Source: Odontesthes bonariensis
Taxonomy: Eukaryota; Chordata; Actinopteri; Atheriniformes; Atherinopsidae
Length of the DNA: 64,000 nt
Reading direction: 5' to 3'
NCBI RefSeq assembly: GCF_027942865.1
Contig: NC_134509.1
Coordinates: forward strand, 33,468,197 to 33,532,196
In this document: in pieces, positions 24,188-38,306 of the stretch
How the letters are laid out: each line of letters begins with the position of its first letter
Numbering within the stretch: position 1 is the first letter of the stretch
The notes under the pieces: model-generated
What the model was told of the DNA's origin: nothing
Database searches by the model: none
The model's input: the letters and a program-made list of their open reading frames with translations, nothing else
Position numbers and translations under genes: made by a program

Positions 24188-27100
24188 ATGGAGTGGGATT
24201 CAGAAGATGATGGTCTGGGAGTATTAATGGATGGGCCCTCTTTCGTATCTGAATCTCCTGAGTCAAAGCCGTCAACAAGCAGCATCTCGGAGCACGAGTT
24301 CTCGTGCCACTGTTGCTACGACATCTTGGTCAACCCCACCACTCTGACATGTGGCCACAACTTCTGCCGCCACTGTCTGGCTCTGTGGTGGGAGTCCTCG
24401 CATAAGAATGAATGTCCAGAGTGCCGGGAGAAGTGGGAAGGTTTTCCTAAAATCAACATACTGCTGAGGTATGCCTCTCCCATCAGTGGTTAAAGGGATA
24501 GTTCACCTCTTTTGACATGAAGCTGTATGAAATCCCATATTAGCAATATCATTTATGAACATTGACTTACCCCCTGCTGCGTCCTGTGAGCCGAGTTCCA
24601 GCCTCGTTTTGGCGTTAACGAAGGTAGTCCGGCTAGTTTGCTAGGGTCCCGAAAATAAAGCGTCTTGCTTCTCAAAACAATATGCGTTCAAAAGAGTAAT
24701 AATACATTTGCATCAAAAAATTGTCCCTCCAGAAAAACTCAGACCTCTCAATCGCTTGGCGCTATTTTTGCCTCCCTTCATATCAATGCAAGCTATGTAA
24801 ACAGACCGAAGAGCAGACCAAGCAGTCCCCTGCTTCCGAGCAGCAAACACCGTAACAGGTGCGGCTATCGCTAGGTGGCTGAACGCATTGATATGAAGGG
24901 AGGAAAAAAATAGCACCAAGCGATGTGAGGTCTGACTTTTTCTGGAGGGACGATTTTGTGATGCAAATGTATTACTCTTTTGAACGCATATTGTTTTAAG
25001 AAGCAAGACGCTTTATTTTCAGGACCCTAGCAAACTAGCCGGACTACCTTCGTCAATGCCAAAACGAGGCTGGAACTCGGCTCACAGGACGCAGCAGGGG
25101 GTAAGAAAATGTTCATAAATGATATTGCTAATATGGGATGTCATACAGCTTCATGTCAAAAGAGGCGAACTATCCCTTTAATGTTTGATCTTTTTTTAAA
25201 ATTTTAATTCATTAATTTTTTATTTCTCCTGAATGACTACTAGCTTTTTTCCCCCCTGAGGCACAGTAGAGACAAAATGTCCTTCTCCACAAAGCTAAAG
25301 CCGTGCATCATTTGAGACTTTGTTATACTAGTGCCACCTTTGAGATTTCAGGGAAATAAAACCTGTTTTCTTATAATTTCTTTATTTATGTTAACATGAA
25401 ACATGCCAGAGTTTTTGAATGTAAATGCCAAAAATGGCTGCATTTTCATTTTGCTCAAATGAACTGGCCAAACATTGGCAATTATTGTTAGATTTTTGGA
25501 GATGTCAGAATAAAGACCTCCATAGATTATAGACCTGATTAAGCTTTGTTTTCTAGCCTTTGATTATACTTTACACTGTTTAAAAGACACAAGCACATTT
25601 GCATTGTTTCTAATCAACAAACAGAAGACTCGTCAGTCAAAATTACTGTTTCATATATACAGCTGCCTGTAAGAAGCCCCGAGGTTATGGATTATCTTCT
25701 TAGGACTGTGAGGTTTGGAAGATGTTTACATGCACGCTAGTATCACGCTAGTTTTGATCACATCGAGAATATGATCTGCTCTTTGGATTTGAAGAAAACC
25801 GGTTGTTCAGCTTCCTTTGTCCATAATTCTAGTTCTTGTTTATGATAATCTGCAGTTTTGCAGGCATGTCTCGGACTCCTCAGCACGCATTATATCTCCG
25901 CTTATCACAGTGGGGTCTTACACCAGTTGAAGATGTATTTACACACACTGGTGGCTTATCGAAAAAATGGAAAGGGAGCAAAACATAATAGTGTCCGTAT
26001 TCCTAATACCAAACTTTAACTATTGTTTAGTGTATCATCCGTGCAACAACGGAAACCAGAATAACCTGAGATAACCCACACAGGCTGAAGGATAACAGGT
26101 AAACGCCACACAGAAAAGCACCTGCTGAGACTCAGACCAGGGAACTTCTCCTTGAGTACTGCGCTATGATGAAATAACACATCTGTATTTTCAATGTTCT
26201 TTCAAAAATGAGTTTCTATAGTTGTGTGCTATATATAGATATATATGTGTAAGCAGCGCCTACACCACGCTTAAGACAATCCAGACTCTTTTCATGTGTC
26301 GTGGAATGACCTACCGAGCGCTACCAGAACAGGGGCGTCCCTGAATATCTTTAAGAAACTCTTGAAGACCCAGCTCCTCAGAGAGCATTTCCTATCCTAG
26401 CACTTAGCCTGTACTTCTCTACCCCCTCTACTGCACTTTATCCTGCTGTACTTCCCTCTGTGCCTGCACTCTATCGCTACACTGTCACCCCTGTCACCTC
26501 TGACAGAGTCTGACTTGTGGTTTCCTTCTATGTAGCTTATTGTTAGCTTGGATATTAGCTGTAATGTTATATCTTTTTTCAATTGTAAGTCGCTTTGGAT
26601 AAAAGCGTCTGCTAAAAACATAAACATATATATGTATATACACAGTCTATATCCTCAATAAAGTGGACTGTCAATAAATCGTCACCGTGTAACACGATGG
26701 GGTTCACCCTTGTTTTACTGTCTTTCAAACCAAGGGAATTAGTCTTGTAAACAAAAGTCAGGTGACCAGGTTTTTATTCAAGTGTTAGAAATAAGAGGAG
26801 GTACGTTACCATTAGACACAAGTACTTTACCGCCAGAGAAATGTTGTTGACCCATTTCCAAGTGGTATGTGACTTAATAAGGTTGAAAACAGTTGTATAG
26901 GGCACAAAATGTTGTAGTGTGAAACTGAAATACTTTGGCTATTTCCACATGCCGAGGGGAGAAATCAGCTTAATTCATGAGTTCTTGGTCTTGGTCACAT
27001 CTATACAGGTGTATTTTGGGTGGATTGACCTGTATTCTGATTTGCAATTATGAATCAGCACGAAATCTTCCGTCTTTGTGGCTGCAGTCAATAAGTAGAG

Positions 27101-30100
27101 ATTCATTTTTTTTTTCTTCTAAGGTTTGTACAAAATAAAAGTATCTGAAAAGTTGCTCAAATCTGACTACAAATGCAACCATGTTGGCAAGAGTGCCAAA
27201 AGGTTTGTTTGGAGAGGAGGGTAGTGGGTGAGTGTAGTCTCATTTCTGACTGAATGGTTTTTGTTTCTTTTTTAGCCTAACAAGGTTTCTCATCAGCTTG
27301 GCAGCCTATCTTATCTGTACAATTGCTGGTGAAATGTCAGCAAAATAGGAGTTTATCCTTTCTGATTTTCATAAAGTAGCATTACCCAGTGCCTGCAACA
27401 TGGGAGCGAGCCTTTATAAATGCTTTTCATGGCAAGATTCCAACTATCACTGTCTTTTTTTTTTTTTTTCTCCTCCTCTGTTTTTTTTTTTTTTTAATGA
27501 AAAATGGGTGAACGCGACAGGGTAATTGCAGGAAAAACGGTGCAAAGCGTCAGCATCCACTGCATCACAGACTGTGTTAAAATACCCACACATTTTCCTC
27601 GGTTCTTGGACCCCTTCTGTTCACCCTATACATGCTGCCTCTGGGTCAAATTCTGAAGAACCCTAAAGTCAACTACCACAGCTATGCAGATGACACACAG
27701 ATATATCTCGCACTGTCTCCAGATGACTGCAGTCCTATGGAGTCATTGTGTGACTGTAAGTCAAAAAGTGGATGAACCAAAATTTCCTTCAGTTAAACCA
27801 AGAAAAAACTGAGGTCATTGTGTTTGGCAACAAAGAGAAGAGGTTTGCTGTCAGTAAACATCTTGAGTCACTGTCTCTAGAAATTAAAGACCAAGTCCGG
27901 AACCTCGGCGTGCTGATAGACTCAGACCTGACCTTCAACAATCATATCAAATCAGTCACCAAATCAGCCTTTTATCAACTTAAGAACATATCCAGAATGA
28001 AGGGTTTCATGTCCCAAACAGATCAGGAGAAGCTGATTCATGCTTTCATCTCCAGCAGACTTGACTACTGTAACGGTCTTCTGACTGGACTCCCCCAAAA
28101 GAGTCTCAAACAGCTGCAGCTCATTCAGAACGCTGCAGCCCGAGTTTTAACCAGAACAAAGAGATCAGATCACCTGTGGTATGAAATGCGCTGTATAAAT
28201 AAAGATGCCTTGCCTTGCCTCGCCTCTATGTTGGAGGACGGTTCCACTCCGTCTTCCCCTCTGACACATGTTAGGACTTAATAGTTTGAGCTGTGAGTGG
28301 AAGGCTGTTGTCAAAGGAAAAGCCAAAGAGCACACCCAATACCTTTGCCACTTTGTTTGTTCATTCCACTTCTATTATTTTCTCTTTTCTTCTTAGGGAT
28401 GCAACTGACAAGCTTTTCAGTGAGGTCGTACAGCGAAGAAGAGCAGAAATCCAGGCAAACCCCAAAATATCTCGCAGCTTGCTGACCTTCCAGAGGTACT
28501 TTAACATATGGTAAACACTATTTTCAAATCAAACTGGAAGGCTGTCTCGGTGTATTCGTTGGAGATGGAGAAAAAAATAAATAAAAGAATAAATTGTACT
28601 GCTCAGATTGAATTCCTTTGACACGCTCAGCCTTACAACGGAGAGGTAAAAGCAAAATGGAAACAAATTTGATGCAGCAGAAGCAGACACGTGATATTTC
28701 TGGAGCTGTGAATTTATTCGAGACTTGTAAGCAGATTATCTTATATTTAAACAACAGAAAAGGCCTCATCTTTGCCTGTTGTCTGATGCATTAAGTGCTT
28801 AAGTGTTGTATCCCTTTGTGATGTAATCCTCTTCCTCCTCTTCATCTCAAGATATGGTGACAACTTGGGAAGATCCAAGACGAACCACCGCAGAGGAGCG
28901 GGCTTCTTCTTCTCTGGAGTCTTAACTGCGCTCACGTGTGTAGCTGTAAGTACACAACAGCTTAGTAAAATGGCAGTGAGTGCTTACCGCTTGCTCTCTT
29001 TTGTTGTTCGGGAAACTGGGACCCCAAATATCCAGTATTAAGAATATGTCGATATTTTTATCCCTTTGATAATGTCGAGGATCTCCCCGTAACCATTGCG
29101 TAAACTCGTACAGAGTAGTTCATCTGAATCGCCGTGTTGGAGACCCTGCACTGTGCCTGTGTTTTCCAGGTCAGATTACATTTTTGGGGGGCATTGTGTG
29201 GGCTGAAGCCGCTCAATAACAGACCAGAAGTGCTATAATAATGTTGCTGCCAGGCTTTATGGCTGTGTCCCGTCTCTGCTGTATGCATATCTGTGTCAGG
29301 ATTTGTTGTCATTATGTTTTATATTTGCAACAGTTGCACCGCACCGTATTTGGATGTAATATTAGACTGTTGCCACAGTCTAATATCTGAGGGTCAGCTC
29401 TCATGCTATCAGCAGAGCATGTTTATTCTGTCCGTGTGGCACTTGGGAGCGATGTCACTGTGTGCCTTGCCACGTGGCAGTAAATTTATGTTTGTTTGTG
29501 TGAATGTGTGCTGCTGGTAGTGTGTCAATAGATTACAGTATTGTTTTTCACCCCAGGTCATGGATGAAAGATATTATTGAGACAGGTTATTTGAGGAGAA
29601 CTCGGCCTTGGTTTGTGTACAGAACATCAGTTTACTTTGGATGCCTTTGGCTGTCTGTTTTCCTTGACTCACATTATTTGCACAGAAGAGTAACATTGCC
29701 TACAAACTGTAGAGCATTCAGTGCCGATCATCCCTAACATTGAAAGCACCAGCCTGTAAACCGTGTTGGTACCCGTCACGCTGCCTAAAACAGCTCTGAC
29801 CGGTTTCAGTGTGGTCACTGGACCTCTGAGGGTGTTGGCAGAAGCAATGTGGCTTTTGTATGCAGTGGGATGAGACCTTTTGTGGTTTGGGGTTAAATGT
29901 GTTTCTCAACTGAAAGTTGTCACAGGATGATCAATGTTTTTAACTCCACCAGCCGGTGGTTTCAGGGCTGCTGCTGAGGAACAAATGAATGACGCTTTAT
30001 CAAAATCTGTTACCACTATGGGGAAATAAAAGAAAGGTTGTTTCAGAATGCATATTCACAAATTCAAAGGCACATGGCACCAGATTTATCCATATAGGGT

Positions 30101-33100
30101 GAAGATAGATGATGTGACCTCGGATGCACTGATCATTGCTTCATTTCATTTCAACTTTGTGTTTATAAAAGATCAATCACAAGTTTCCTCTGGCCTGATG
30201 CAACGAGCTGAATTTGTGCACCAATGCGCACAGTGACAATTCCAAACACAAATCTACACACAATGCAGGCCTTTGGTTTAGAAGTTTCTTACTGTGATTC
30301 AAGATTACTTAAATCTCACAATAGTAATATTTGTAAGGTGGAAATAAGTTGTGAATGAGCAGCAACCTTGGAGAAAACAAACTTATTTGGACATTTAAAA
30401 TCGCTGTGCACGCCTCTTATAACAAAACTAACCATGGCAAAGTGGCTAAACCTAAAGGTTACACATTAGCCTCAGCTTAGGTGTAGCAAATTAAAACATG
30501 AAGCCATTACAAGAAAAATGGTGGTATTCTTTGCACTGGATGACTAGCGCTTCTCTGCTGTTGTGGATGGAAGTTGCAGAAATTTAAAGCATAACCTGGT
30601 CTCAAAATACACATCAGATAATAGATGAATTCTACTTTTTGAGATGTGTAATAAATCAAAAAAGGCTAAAGACCTTTAGCCTTATCAGGAGAATAAACTA
30701 ACGAATTCTCAGTTGGATTTTATTTGTGCAGATACATCAGTTCTGTACTTTATTGTCATTTCCACTGATGGAAAGAGATGGCACTGTAACCAGGGGCAAC
30801 CTTGTAGAAGTTATTCATATTCAGCATTTTATTGTGATCACACAGTTTCCTTATTCTATTAAAGCAAAAGAGACTTCTTTTGTTACATTTTGGAATTACT
30901 GAACTTGCAGCTTAGCGAAACTGTAGTTTAAAATTTTAACGTGTGCTTATTTCTGCACTTTTTGACCTGCGGTAACGGTGACAGAAGGAAGCAGAAGGGT
31001 GATGCAGCTGCTGGTTAAAGCAGCACACGAAACAACACCTACTACAACTGAAATATTGTACCAAACTCAGCTGGGATTTGCCACTTTGTGACCAGTTGGT
31101 TGACTGCCTCTCCTTTGTAATGTCAATGTGTTTCCAGGTGATGGTGCTGGTGTATCACTGGGGCAGCGCTGTGGTGGAACAACACGAGCTGTTGATCAGT
31201 AAACCCGTCTCTCACTGGACGCCAGAGGAGGTCGTGTCCTGGCTGGAACACCTGGGTCCATGGACCGAGCTCTACAGGGAGCCCTTCCAGAAAGAGAATG
31301 TGAACGGAAGGTAGAGAGATTTGACATTTGTCTCATTTCTTTCATTCTCTTCTTTTTTTCTTCTGATATTGAAATGCAGACAGGTTTTTTTTTTTAATTT
31401 ATTTTACCCATCTGCTCTCCTACACACACACACACACACACACTTGAATTCACCCCTGAACCCACATCAAAAACAAATGGTGCTTAGCCAGAGTTCCTCA
31501 ATATCAATTCTCCAAATACCCCAGCATAGCTACAAACGTACGGTCTCAAAATACCACAGAAAAGCAATCAATCAATCAATAAACCAACAATGAGACAAAA
31601 ACCTAAATATTGTAACAGCTGACCCCAACATTCCCCATTTATCATGATCTCTCAGATCAATAAATTGTAACATCTTCATATGAATGACAGAAACCAGCCA
31701 TGTCCTAAAACATGGAATTATTTTGTGCTGTCAAGATACATTTCTTAACCATCACCAGATCTATCAATACTTCTCTTTGGGTAGGTGAAGACAGACCTAA
31801 GGACCACTTAGAAGAACCAAAAATGAAAAAATCCTAAGACATACTCCACAATAGAAATCGAACAGCTTTGACCAAGAAAGAGTTATTCATTTAGATTTCC
31901 AAAATGGGTGCAATAATTTTACTTCACAAAGTTTCCCTTTGTCACCATTTGGAGAAACATTAGTGTAGAATAATTTAATACGCTCACATTTCAGCCTGTG
32001 AGATGAAACCTAGAAACCTCAGGCAAGCTTAGCAACTTCAGACGGGATCTTGTACTCGCATGTGAGCATCACAGCCCTTCTGTCTGATCTTGTTATCTAT
32101 CTGTACGCTGTTCATTTTTACGCTTCAGGCTGCTGTTGATGCTGGGGGACGAAGAGCTGTTGAAATCGCCTTACAGCATAGAGAATCAAGCTCACAGACG
32201 AGCAGTTCTGGCCGAGCTGGACAGAGTTAAAGCTCTGGGGGTCAAACCTCCGCAGAACCTGTGGGAATTCAAAGTAAGGTCCCAGTCTTTAGAACATGTT
32301 TGCAAAGATATTGCACCAGTGGAGGTTGCTTCATATGCTGATGTTTAGGTCTTCTTGACGTCTTTAGGACCAGAATTGTACGTTTTCGTGTTTCTCCGGC
32401 AGAAGCATAGATTGAATTACTATTATCGTTGCTTTTAATGTTCAACAAGAGTTCCATTTAATAAAATCCTCCACAGTTGAGATTTGAGAAACTGAGTGTC
32501 GCGCTTGTGTGTTTGTCTTACTTCTTTTCCAGACTGCGAATGCAGGGAAGTCTCTATTCTTGCTGTACGCTCTGAAGCGCTCCCCTCGCCTCACAATCTT
32601 CTATTTGTATTTATTTGACTATTCGGAGACCTTTCTTCCCTTCCTGCACACGTGCTGTCCGGCCATCACACACATCGACAAGTCGGAGAGCAGATTCCTC
32701 AACTCACAGGTGACGCCTTTGCATGATTTGCTTTTTTTTGCGACTGCCGCTAGTTATTAGATGAGGACAGCAGCAGGAGCATTAAGATGGCTCTAAAATA
32801 ACTGTCTCAGTGTCATATTACTTCTCATACTGTAGACCAATAGATATTTTTAAGGTGATTCATTTAATCAACTTGTTTTTAGTCGTTTTGTTTTTGGCAT
32901 CTTCCCCTGTGCTGCTGTAAAATTTAGTTTTAAAAGCGGAATTAGACTGTCACACGTGATCATTCTTAACTTGAGCTTTTGGATGACAGTAGCAAAGTGG
33001 ATCTTCCTGTTATTGTCTTGGTGTGTTTTAGTTACGCCCGTTTTAATGATTTTTGTGTTTGGAATGCATCTGTTAGCTGGAACCCAGCTGGCGGCAGTGG

Positions 33101-34402
33101 GTGGAGTTCCTTGTGAAATACTGCGTGCTTCCATACCAGCTGATTGCAGAATTTGCTTGGGACTGGTTGGCCGTCCACTACTGGACATCCCGCTTCATTG
33201 TTGTCAACGCCATGCTGCTCTCTGTGCTTGAGGGCTGCGCTCTGTGGAGGCTCTGGACAACGGCCAGGATCAGGTACACACAAAGGAAGAGCTGGCTGTG
33301 ACCTTTCCTGCTCTTTTGTTCTTTCTCACAGTCAGAAAAACGCCTTTTTTTTCTGTTTCTGGACATAAACAACGTGTAGTCCACAAGAGTTTAATGGCAC
33401 AGTATAGTAAAAGAAAAAGAAAAATACACAAAAAAGTTACATTTTTGCCATTTAGAAAACCACAGCGGTCATAATTCTCACTGTAAATGTGATGGTGTAT
33501 AAAAAAACAGTGAATTTTAGTAATGCTCCTTTGTAAGATTTTATACATGGATTTATACAGATTTTTTTTTTTTTTTTTAAATCAAATGTGCCATGTTCAT
33601 AATTAACCTAAATGTAGTTCCACAAAATAGAAGCTAAAGCTAATGTAGTGACCATTTGTCCATAGAAAACAAATTAAACTTAAACCAAACAAAATCAAAA
33701 GGCCACTGATGCACCATGGGGATGCGGTTTAACGCAGGCAAAAGAAGATGTATGTCCAAAATGAATTCTTGTGTTTTCTGATGATTTATTTCAAAACAAT
33801 AAAACAAACAAACGAACAAAGAAAACCATGCCTGCTGCTCTCTCCTTTTCCCTGGCAAAAAACCATTGGCCCAGTCAGGTGCATGCTGGTACTCCAGGTG
33901 CCTACCTACACAAATAGCTTCAGGTGCCCAGTGTGACCCAATTACCAAAAATATTCTAAACAAATAACAACCAAAGAATATTAGCAAAAACATCTAATCT
34001 AAATAAAGCACAGCAATTAATCAAATAAAGTTACTCATAATTAGCAAATTAAATTTACAACTAGAACCAAAAAACAAAAACTAACTTTACAAATGGCTCC
34101 TACAGCTAAAATTTTGACAATCCTTGCAAGTAAAATTTGTAGCCGCTTAAAACCGCCACAGTGGTGCAACACAACGGCGCACTAATCTGTTTCTTTCATT
34201 TTTCTGCAGGACTTTGCCGCAAAAGATGTGGAACCACTTTTGGAAGATGCTCTCTCAGGGATTCGCCTTCGCCCTCCTGTGGCCTTTTGTCCCACAGTTC
34301 GTATGCAACTGCCTCTTCTACTGGGCTCTTTATTTCAGTCCCATCATTAATATAGACCTGGTGGTGCAGCAGTTGATGCACCCTGAAACGCAGGCGCCGT
34401 GA
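24188..34402 (+). CDS. bfar: Bifunctional apoptosis regulator (RING-SAM E3 ligase)
   Basis: Coding exons: 24188-24468, 28397-28495, 28852-28945, 31138-31310, 32129-32273, 32533-32709, 33077-33273, 34210-34402. Phases chain to 453 codons including the stop (452 aa; the human protein is about 450). Exon 1 holds an acidic N terminus and a C3HC4 RING (CHCCYDILVNP, CGHNFCRHC, CPEC). The next exons give GGFFSG-like GAGFFFSGVLTALT, a membrane helix (VMVLVYHW), then a SAM domain (VSHWTPEEVVSWLEHLG ... HRRAVLAELDRVKALG). The last three exons carry LFLLYALKRSPRLTIFYLYL, WVEFLVKYCVLPYQLIAEFA and the C-terminal helices (QFVCNCLFYWALYFSPIINI). The family is an ER-membrane ubiquitin ligase that modulates cell death and ER stress. 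All motifs seen are intact. The 5' UTR is probably split. Confidence 0.97.
24490..25181. mobile_element. TTAA-flanked palindromic MITE, family B, copy 1
   Basis: TTAA at 24490-24493 and 25178-25181, with ends AGGGATAGTTC and GAACTATCCCT. The arms (about 330 bp each) are near-perfect inverted copies, so the whole 692 bp can fold back. It lies in the bfar intron after the RING exon. Same family as 44780-45473. Long open frames inside arise from the palindrome and are not genes. Confidence 0.85.
26270..26632 (+). repeat. L2-type LINE 3' end
   Basis: Encodes the end of a LINE ORF2 (HVSWNDLPSATRTGASLNIF, then LKTQLLREHF and a stop at 26398). A 3' UTR follows, ending in AAGTCGCTTTGGATAAAAGC GTCTGCTAAA, the familiar fish L2 terminus. 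5'-truncated, in the bfar intron. Confidence 0.8.
27600..28216 (+). repeat. LINE reverse-transcriptase fragment
   Basis: Contains the RT catalytic YADDTQIYL motif at about 27685 and downstream KTEVIVFG, NLGVLIDSDLTF and LDYCNGLLTGLP blocks. A jump follows to a 3' end (GAAATGCGCTGTATAAATAA) with a short TGCCT tail. Internally deleted and frame-shifted near 27760, so inactive; L2/CR1-like. Confidence 0.85.
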
Positions 34403-35283
34403 CAGACTGCATGTAGCCGGTGCCTAATTTATGCTGTGCACCTCACAGCACATTAAATATTCTCAAGTCCAGTTGCTGAAGAGAAGTGTTGATTTTCAGA
34501 AATAAACTCACAAGAGACCGGCTTTGTTTGCTGACGGCAAGGAAGTTTTCTCGCTTTCGGTCTTCTCTCTTTGCTGGATGATTGCAGTGTGGAGGGGAAA
34601 AAAAAGAGAGCCACCCAGCTGTTGTAGGAGAAACAATACCAAGGAAATGAGACGCACTGAAATAGCGTTCTATTGGTTTCCACCGTATACATATATTTAC
34701 AAACCACAATGCCTAAATGATCCAGGAGGCATATATGCCAATAAGTTGGATTAAACACTGGCGGTCCAAAAGACTGGCCTCATAAGCTGCGGCTGATAAC
34801 TCTGTAGCACTGACATGACTTTGGCTTGGTCAAAGGTGAGTGTGCAGCTACTGGAAATTAGACTCTTTTTTTTTTGTGTGTGTGTGTGTTTTGGAGGGGG
34901 GAGGGCATATAATCCACATTAAGTTAAATGATCAGATGATTCAGAAATGACCAGTATGGTGTGTAAATAAGTCCTGGTCGCTGCACATAAATGTTGAAGT
35001 ACTCTTCAGTGCAGCGTGATCTCAGTGCTACAGAGCTGTCTGAAAAGGTTTGGCAACACGACTGAGACGGTCTGTAGTTCAGTGGCCGTTTCTCACTCTC
35101 AGGCTTTGGTGCCTGTTTAAGAGTTTTGTTGAAGAAATGCCTAACGCAACTGTTTGTTCCGAGACGTGTGACACTGATCTGGAAGGAAAAAAAAAGGAGA
35201 AAAGAAAATGGTGTTCTTAAGATTTGTTATGATGCTTACGCAGATCATCTCCAATTTTTATGAATTTTTCTTTAAAAGAAATT

Positions 35284-35315
<32 letters not shown>

Positions 35316-35497
35316 ACTTGTTTGTACTGCTTACAGATACTGTGTTGCACATTTTTACTCAACTCGTTGCAGTACGCTTTCCATTTCATCTGTAGACCAA
35401 GCTAATCAGTCTTTTTTTTTTTTTTTTTTGGAGTTGTTTATTTGCACTTAAAAATCAACACTGTGATGTTCTTCCGTGTTCTCGAATGACAAAAAAA

Positions 35498-35503
35498 AAT
35501 AAA
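35498..35503 (+). promoter_or_regulatory. Candidate polyadenylation signal of bfar
   Basis: AATAAA followed by a T-rich stretch, about 1.1 kb after the stop codon. Confidence 0.5.
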
Positions 35504-36239
35504 GCTTCTTTTTAATTTATATGCTGTTTCCCTGTTATTGGAGTTGATCTTGTGATGTGGAGAAATAGGTGGACAATTAGATTATAATGGATAAAATCAT
35601 ATTGTAGGGATGTTATGTTACTGTTACATGTGACATAATCAATTCTTGAAACTGAAATTCACTTGTAACAGAACATGAATGGATAGGAATATCAAGATAT
35701 TTGACATACGATATATAGAGAAAATAATGTGAAAAGCTGTTATATGTGACATATCACACTTAACAGCAGGAAGTCCAAACTAAAAATGTTACTTGTCTTC
35801 TCTGCTTTTTCCTCCCACCTGAGTAACTACATTGCTACACTGTGTATAAAAACCAATAAAAGCTTCTCCGTCTGATCTTGAACCATCTGCAACGTTATAA
35901 CCTGGAGCTTCCAAGTCACACAACAAGCTTAAAGCAGAAATATTTTGCCAGGTGAATATAGCGAATATCCAATAGTGTTGCTTTCAAATCTGCAAATATT
36001 ATCTACTGCCTACCCACTAAACAGACGTCGTATGGACGTTGAGATGATGTCTATATTGCGTTTGTCGGTCCATGACCAATTCTGGACCTCAGAACGATGT
36101 GCAAACTAGGTCCACTATTTGGATGTCAATGTGTAGTTGAACATTTGAGCGTCGGGTTAGGTCCCTTTTTTGGACGTCTAAAACGGGTGCAGGGAATTGA
36201 CATGATTTAAGTAATTTATTATTTTTAGTAATAGTATAG

Positions 36240-36241
36240 GC

Positions 36242-36277
<36 letters not shown>

Positions 36278-36290
36278 TATACATATATAA
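36240..36290. repeat. (TA)n microsatellite
   Basis: Imperfect TA/TG dinucleotide repeat. Confidence 0.85.
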
Positions 36291-37234
36291 TAAATGTAAA
36301 ATACCAACATTGTTCTTACCAACATGATTAATGTGATCATTATTATTATTATTATAATTATTAATATTATTATTAGTAGTAGAAGTAGTATTAGTAGTAT
36401 GAACATGATTATTTGTGATTAAACATTATTTTTGAATAACAGTGATATTTTTGTTTGTTTACATTTTTCTGTTTGTCTTTTCTAAAATAGTGTATTAAAT
36501 GCAACAAATTGAATAAAGGTGTATTGGGCGGGGGGAAACAGTCAATGCCATTGTGATTGGCTGGCTATTATCAAGAATCATACACTCAAAATCTGCTTCC
36601 TTAAGGATTTATACATGTTTAAATTAAGAAATTAATTCCAATTAACCTTTTGAAAAATGGTGCTTCCTCAGAGGGACTGCTATTTCCATGGACATTAGTC
36701 TATAAATAGACTTTGGAATTGTCTGTCACATTTTAAGTCTTGTTGTATTATCATAAGACTGCATATCTTATACAGAAGTCTTAGTTAGATTCTGTTTGTT
36801 TCATGGTGATTTAATGCATGAATTAATCGGGGACGTATCGTGAATCCCTGTTACTGCATTTTCTTAAAATACACACAAACTGGACGCTCTTTGTCGTTTC
36901 TTCATGTGTGTTTCAGATTTCATGTAAATAAAGTTTTCGTGGTTGATTTTAAAACGACTGCCCTCTAGTGTTTGAAGATCGTCGTCGCAGCAAAGGCTGT
37001 CGCCGTAACAATCTAGGGACTGTTACAAGTGAGCATGTATAAATATATACGCAAAAAGAATAAAAACGCTTTCTCCGAAAGAATTCTAAACATTTCTATT
37101 ATTTAGACTAATTTCATTTATCTTCAGCATCAGTCTAGCAAACGTATGAATAATATTCTTAGATTAGCTTACTGTGAAAGTGTTAAGCGGACTGCACGTT
37201 TTTAACCACCCGTTGCACTTTGTGGTCACTCCCT

Positions 37235-37450
37235 GATACCGTTGTTGCGGAAGTGAAAAGTCTACGTGGGGAAGAAAGGTTGGTCCGGCTGTATTTGAAC
37301 ACCTTGAACTCGAGTCGTACTGATGTCCAATCCAGGTCAGCTCTCTTCCCAGACAAACCGGTCTTCCTCCTCCTCCCCAGTTAGGCTAATGGATGCGCTA
37401 GGCGGTATCCGGGGCGTATAAATGCACCGGAGAGGTGACGACAGGCTGTA
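37235..37450 (+). promoter_or_regulatory. Probable txndc11 promoter and 5' UTR
   Basis: Relatively GC- and CpG-rich compared with its flanks. It contains an ETS-like GCGGAAGTGA at 37247-37256 about 200 bp before the start codon. No TATA box is obvious. This is placement by context. Confidence 0.35.
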
Positions 37451-38265
37451 ATGCTGCGCCGGGTGAGGCAGTCTCTCCGGCAGGTGCTGTTTCTGATGGC
37501 CCGGAGACCGGATCTACTCTGCGGGGCTATTGTGCTCAGCGTCCTGCTCATACTGGCGGTTAAATTCACATGCAGGTAAACAGGATTTTTCTCTGTTACG
37601 ATATTATCAGTTTGTTTTTTTACACGCACTAAACACCAATGATAATTAACGCTATTGTTTTGCTTCAAATGTCGCTTGTAAGCATTATTAGGTTGTAAAC
37701 TACCTGCTCAACATCTACTGTAAATGTAAATCTAGTGTTTTATTTAAGCTGTGTAGCTAATCTGAAACTGACCTCTACTGTCAAACAGGAGGATTAAGCG
37801 ATGCTTTAATTGGTTCAAACAGACTTTTCCATAGTATTAGTTTTGGGGTACTTTAACAATACTTTAACAATGATTGCCCAACGATACAGCACCGTGAAAC
37901 AGAGCTGGTGAAAAGATTTGTTTTAGTTGTGCAAACATGTTCAATAATTCTGCTGCTACTTGTAGTAAATATATTATAAATTGGATACATGGATACTCCC
38001 TTTAAATGCTCTGTCCTGTTTTTATTTGTGTATTTTATTTGCATTTTACTGTCCCTGCTTTTGATCTTAATATTTGTCTTTTATCCCACTGTAGCACTTT
38101 GAGATTTTGTTGTAAATGTAAAGTGCGTTATAAATTAAATTTTTTATTATTATTATTATTGTTATTATTATTACATCTGAGAGATTCTGGAGGACTGGAT
38201 TTGACAATATAAGCAGTTTGATTACATCATCTTAACCTTTTAGGAAATATATCAGGGCTTTATTG

Positions 38266-38306
<41 letters not shown>

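Larger units (their letters stand above)
34403..37450. other. bfar 3' UTR and bfar-txndc11 intergenic region
   Basis: The first 1.1 kb to the AATAAA at 35498 is the likely bfar 3' UTR. Beyond it is AT-rich sequence with a (TA)n run at about 36240-36290 and ATT-rich microsatellites. No other gene was recognised. Confidence 0.6.
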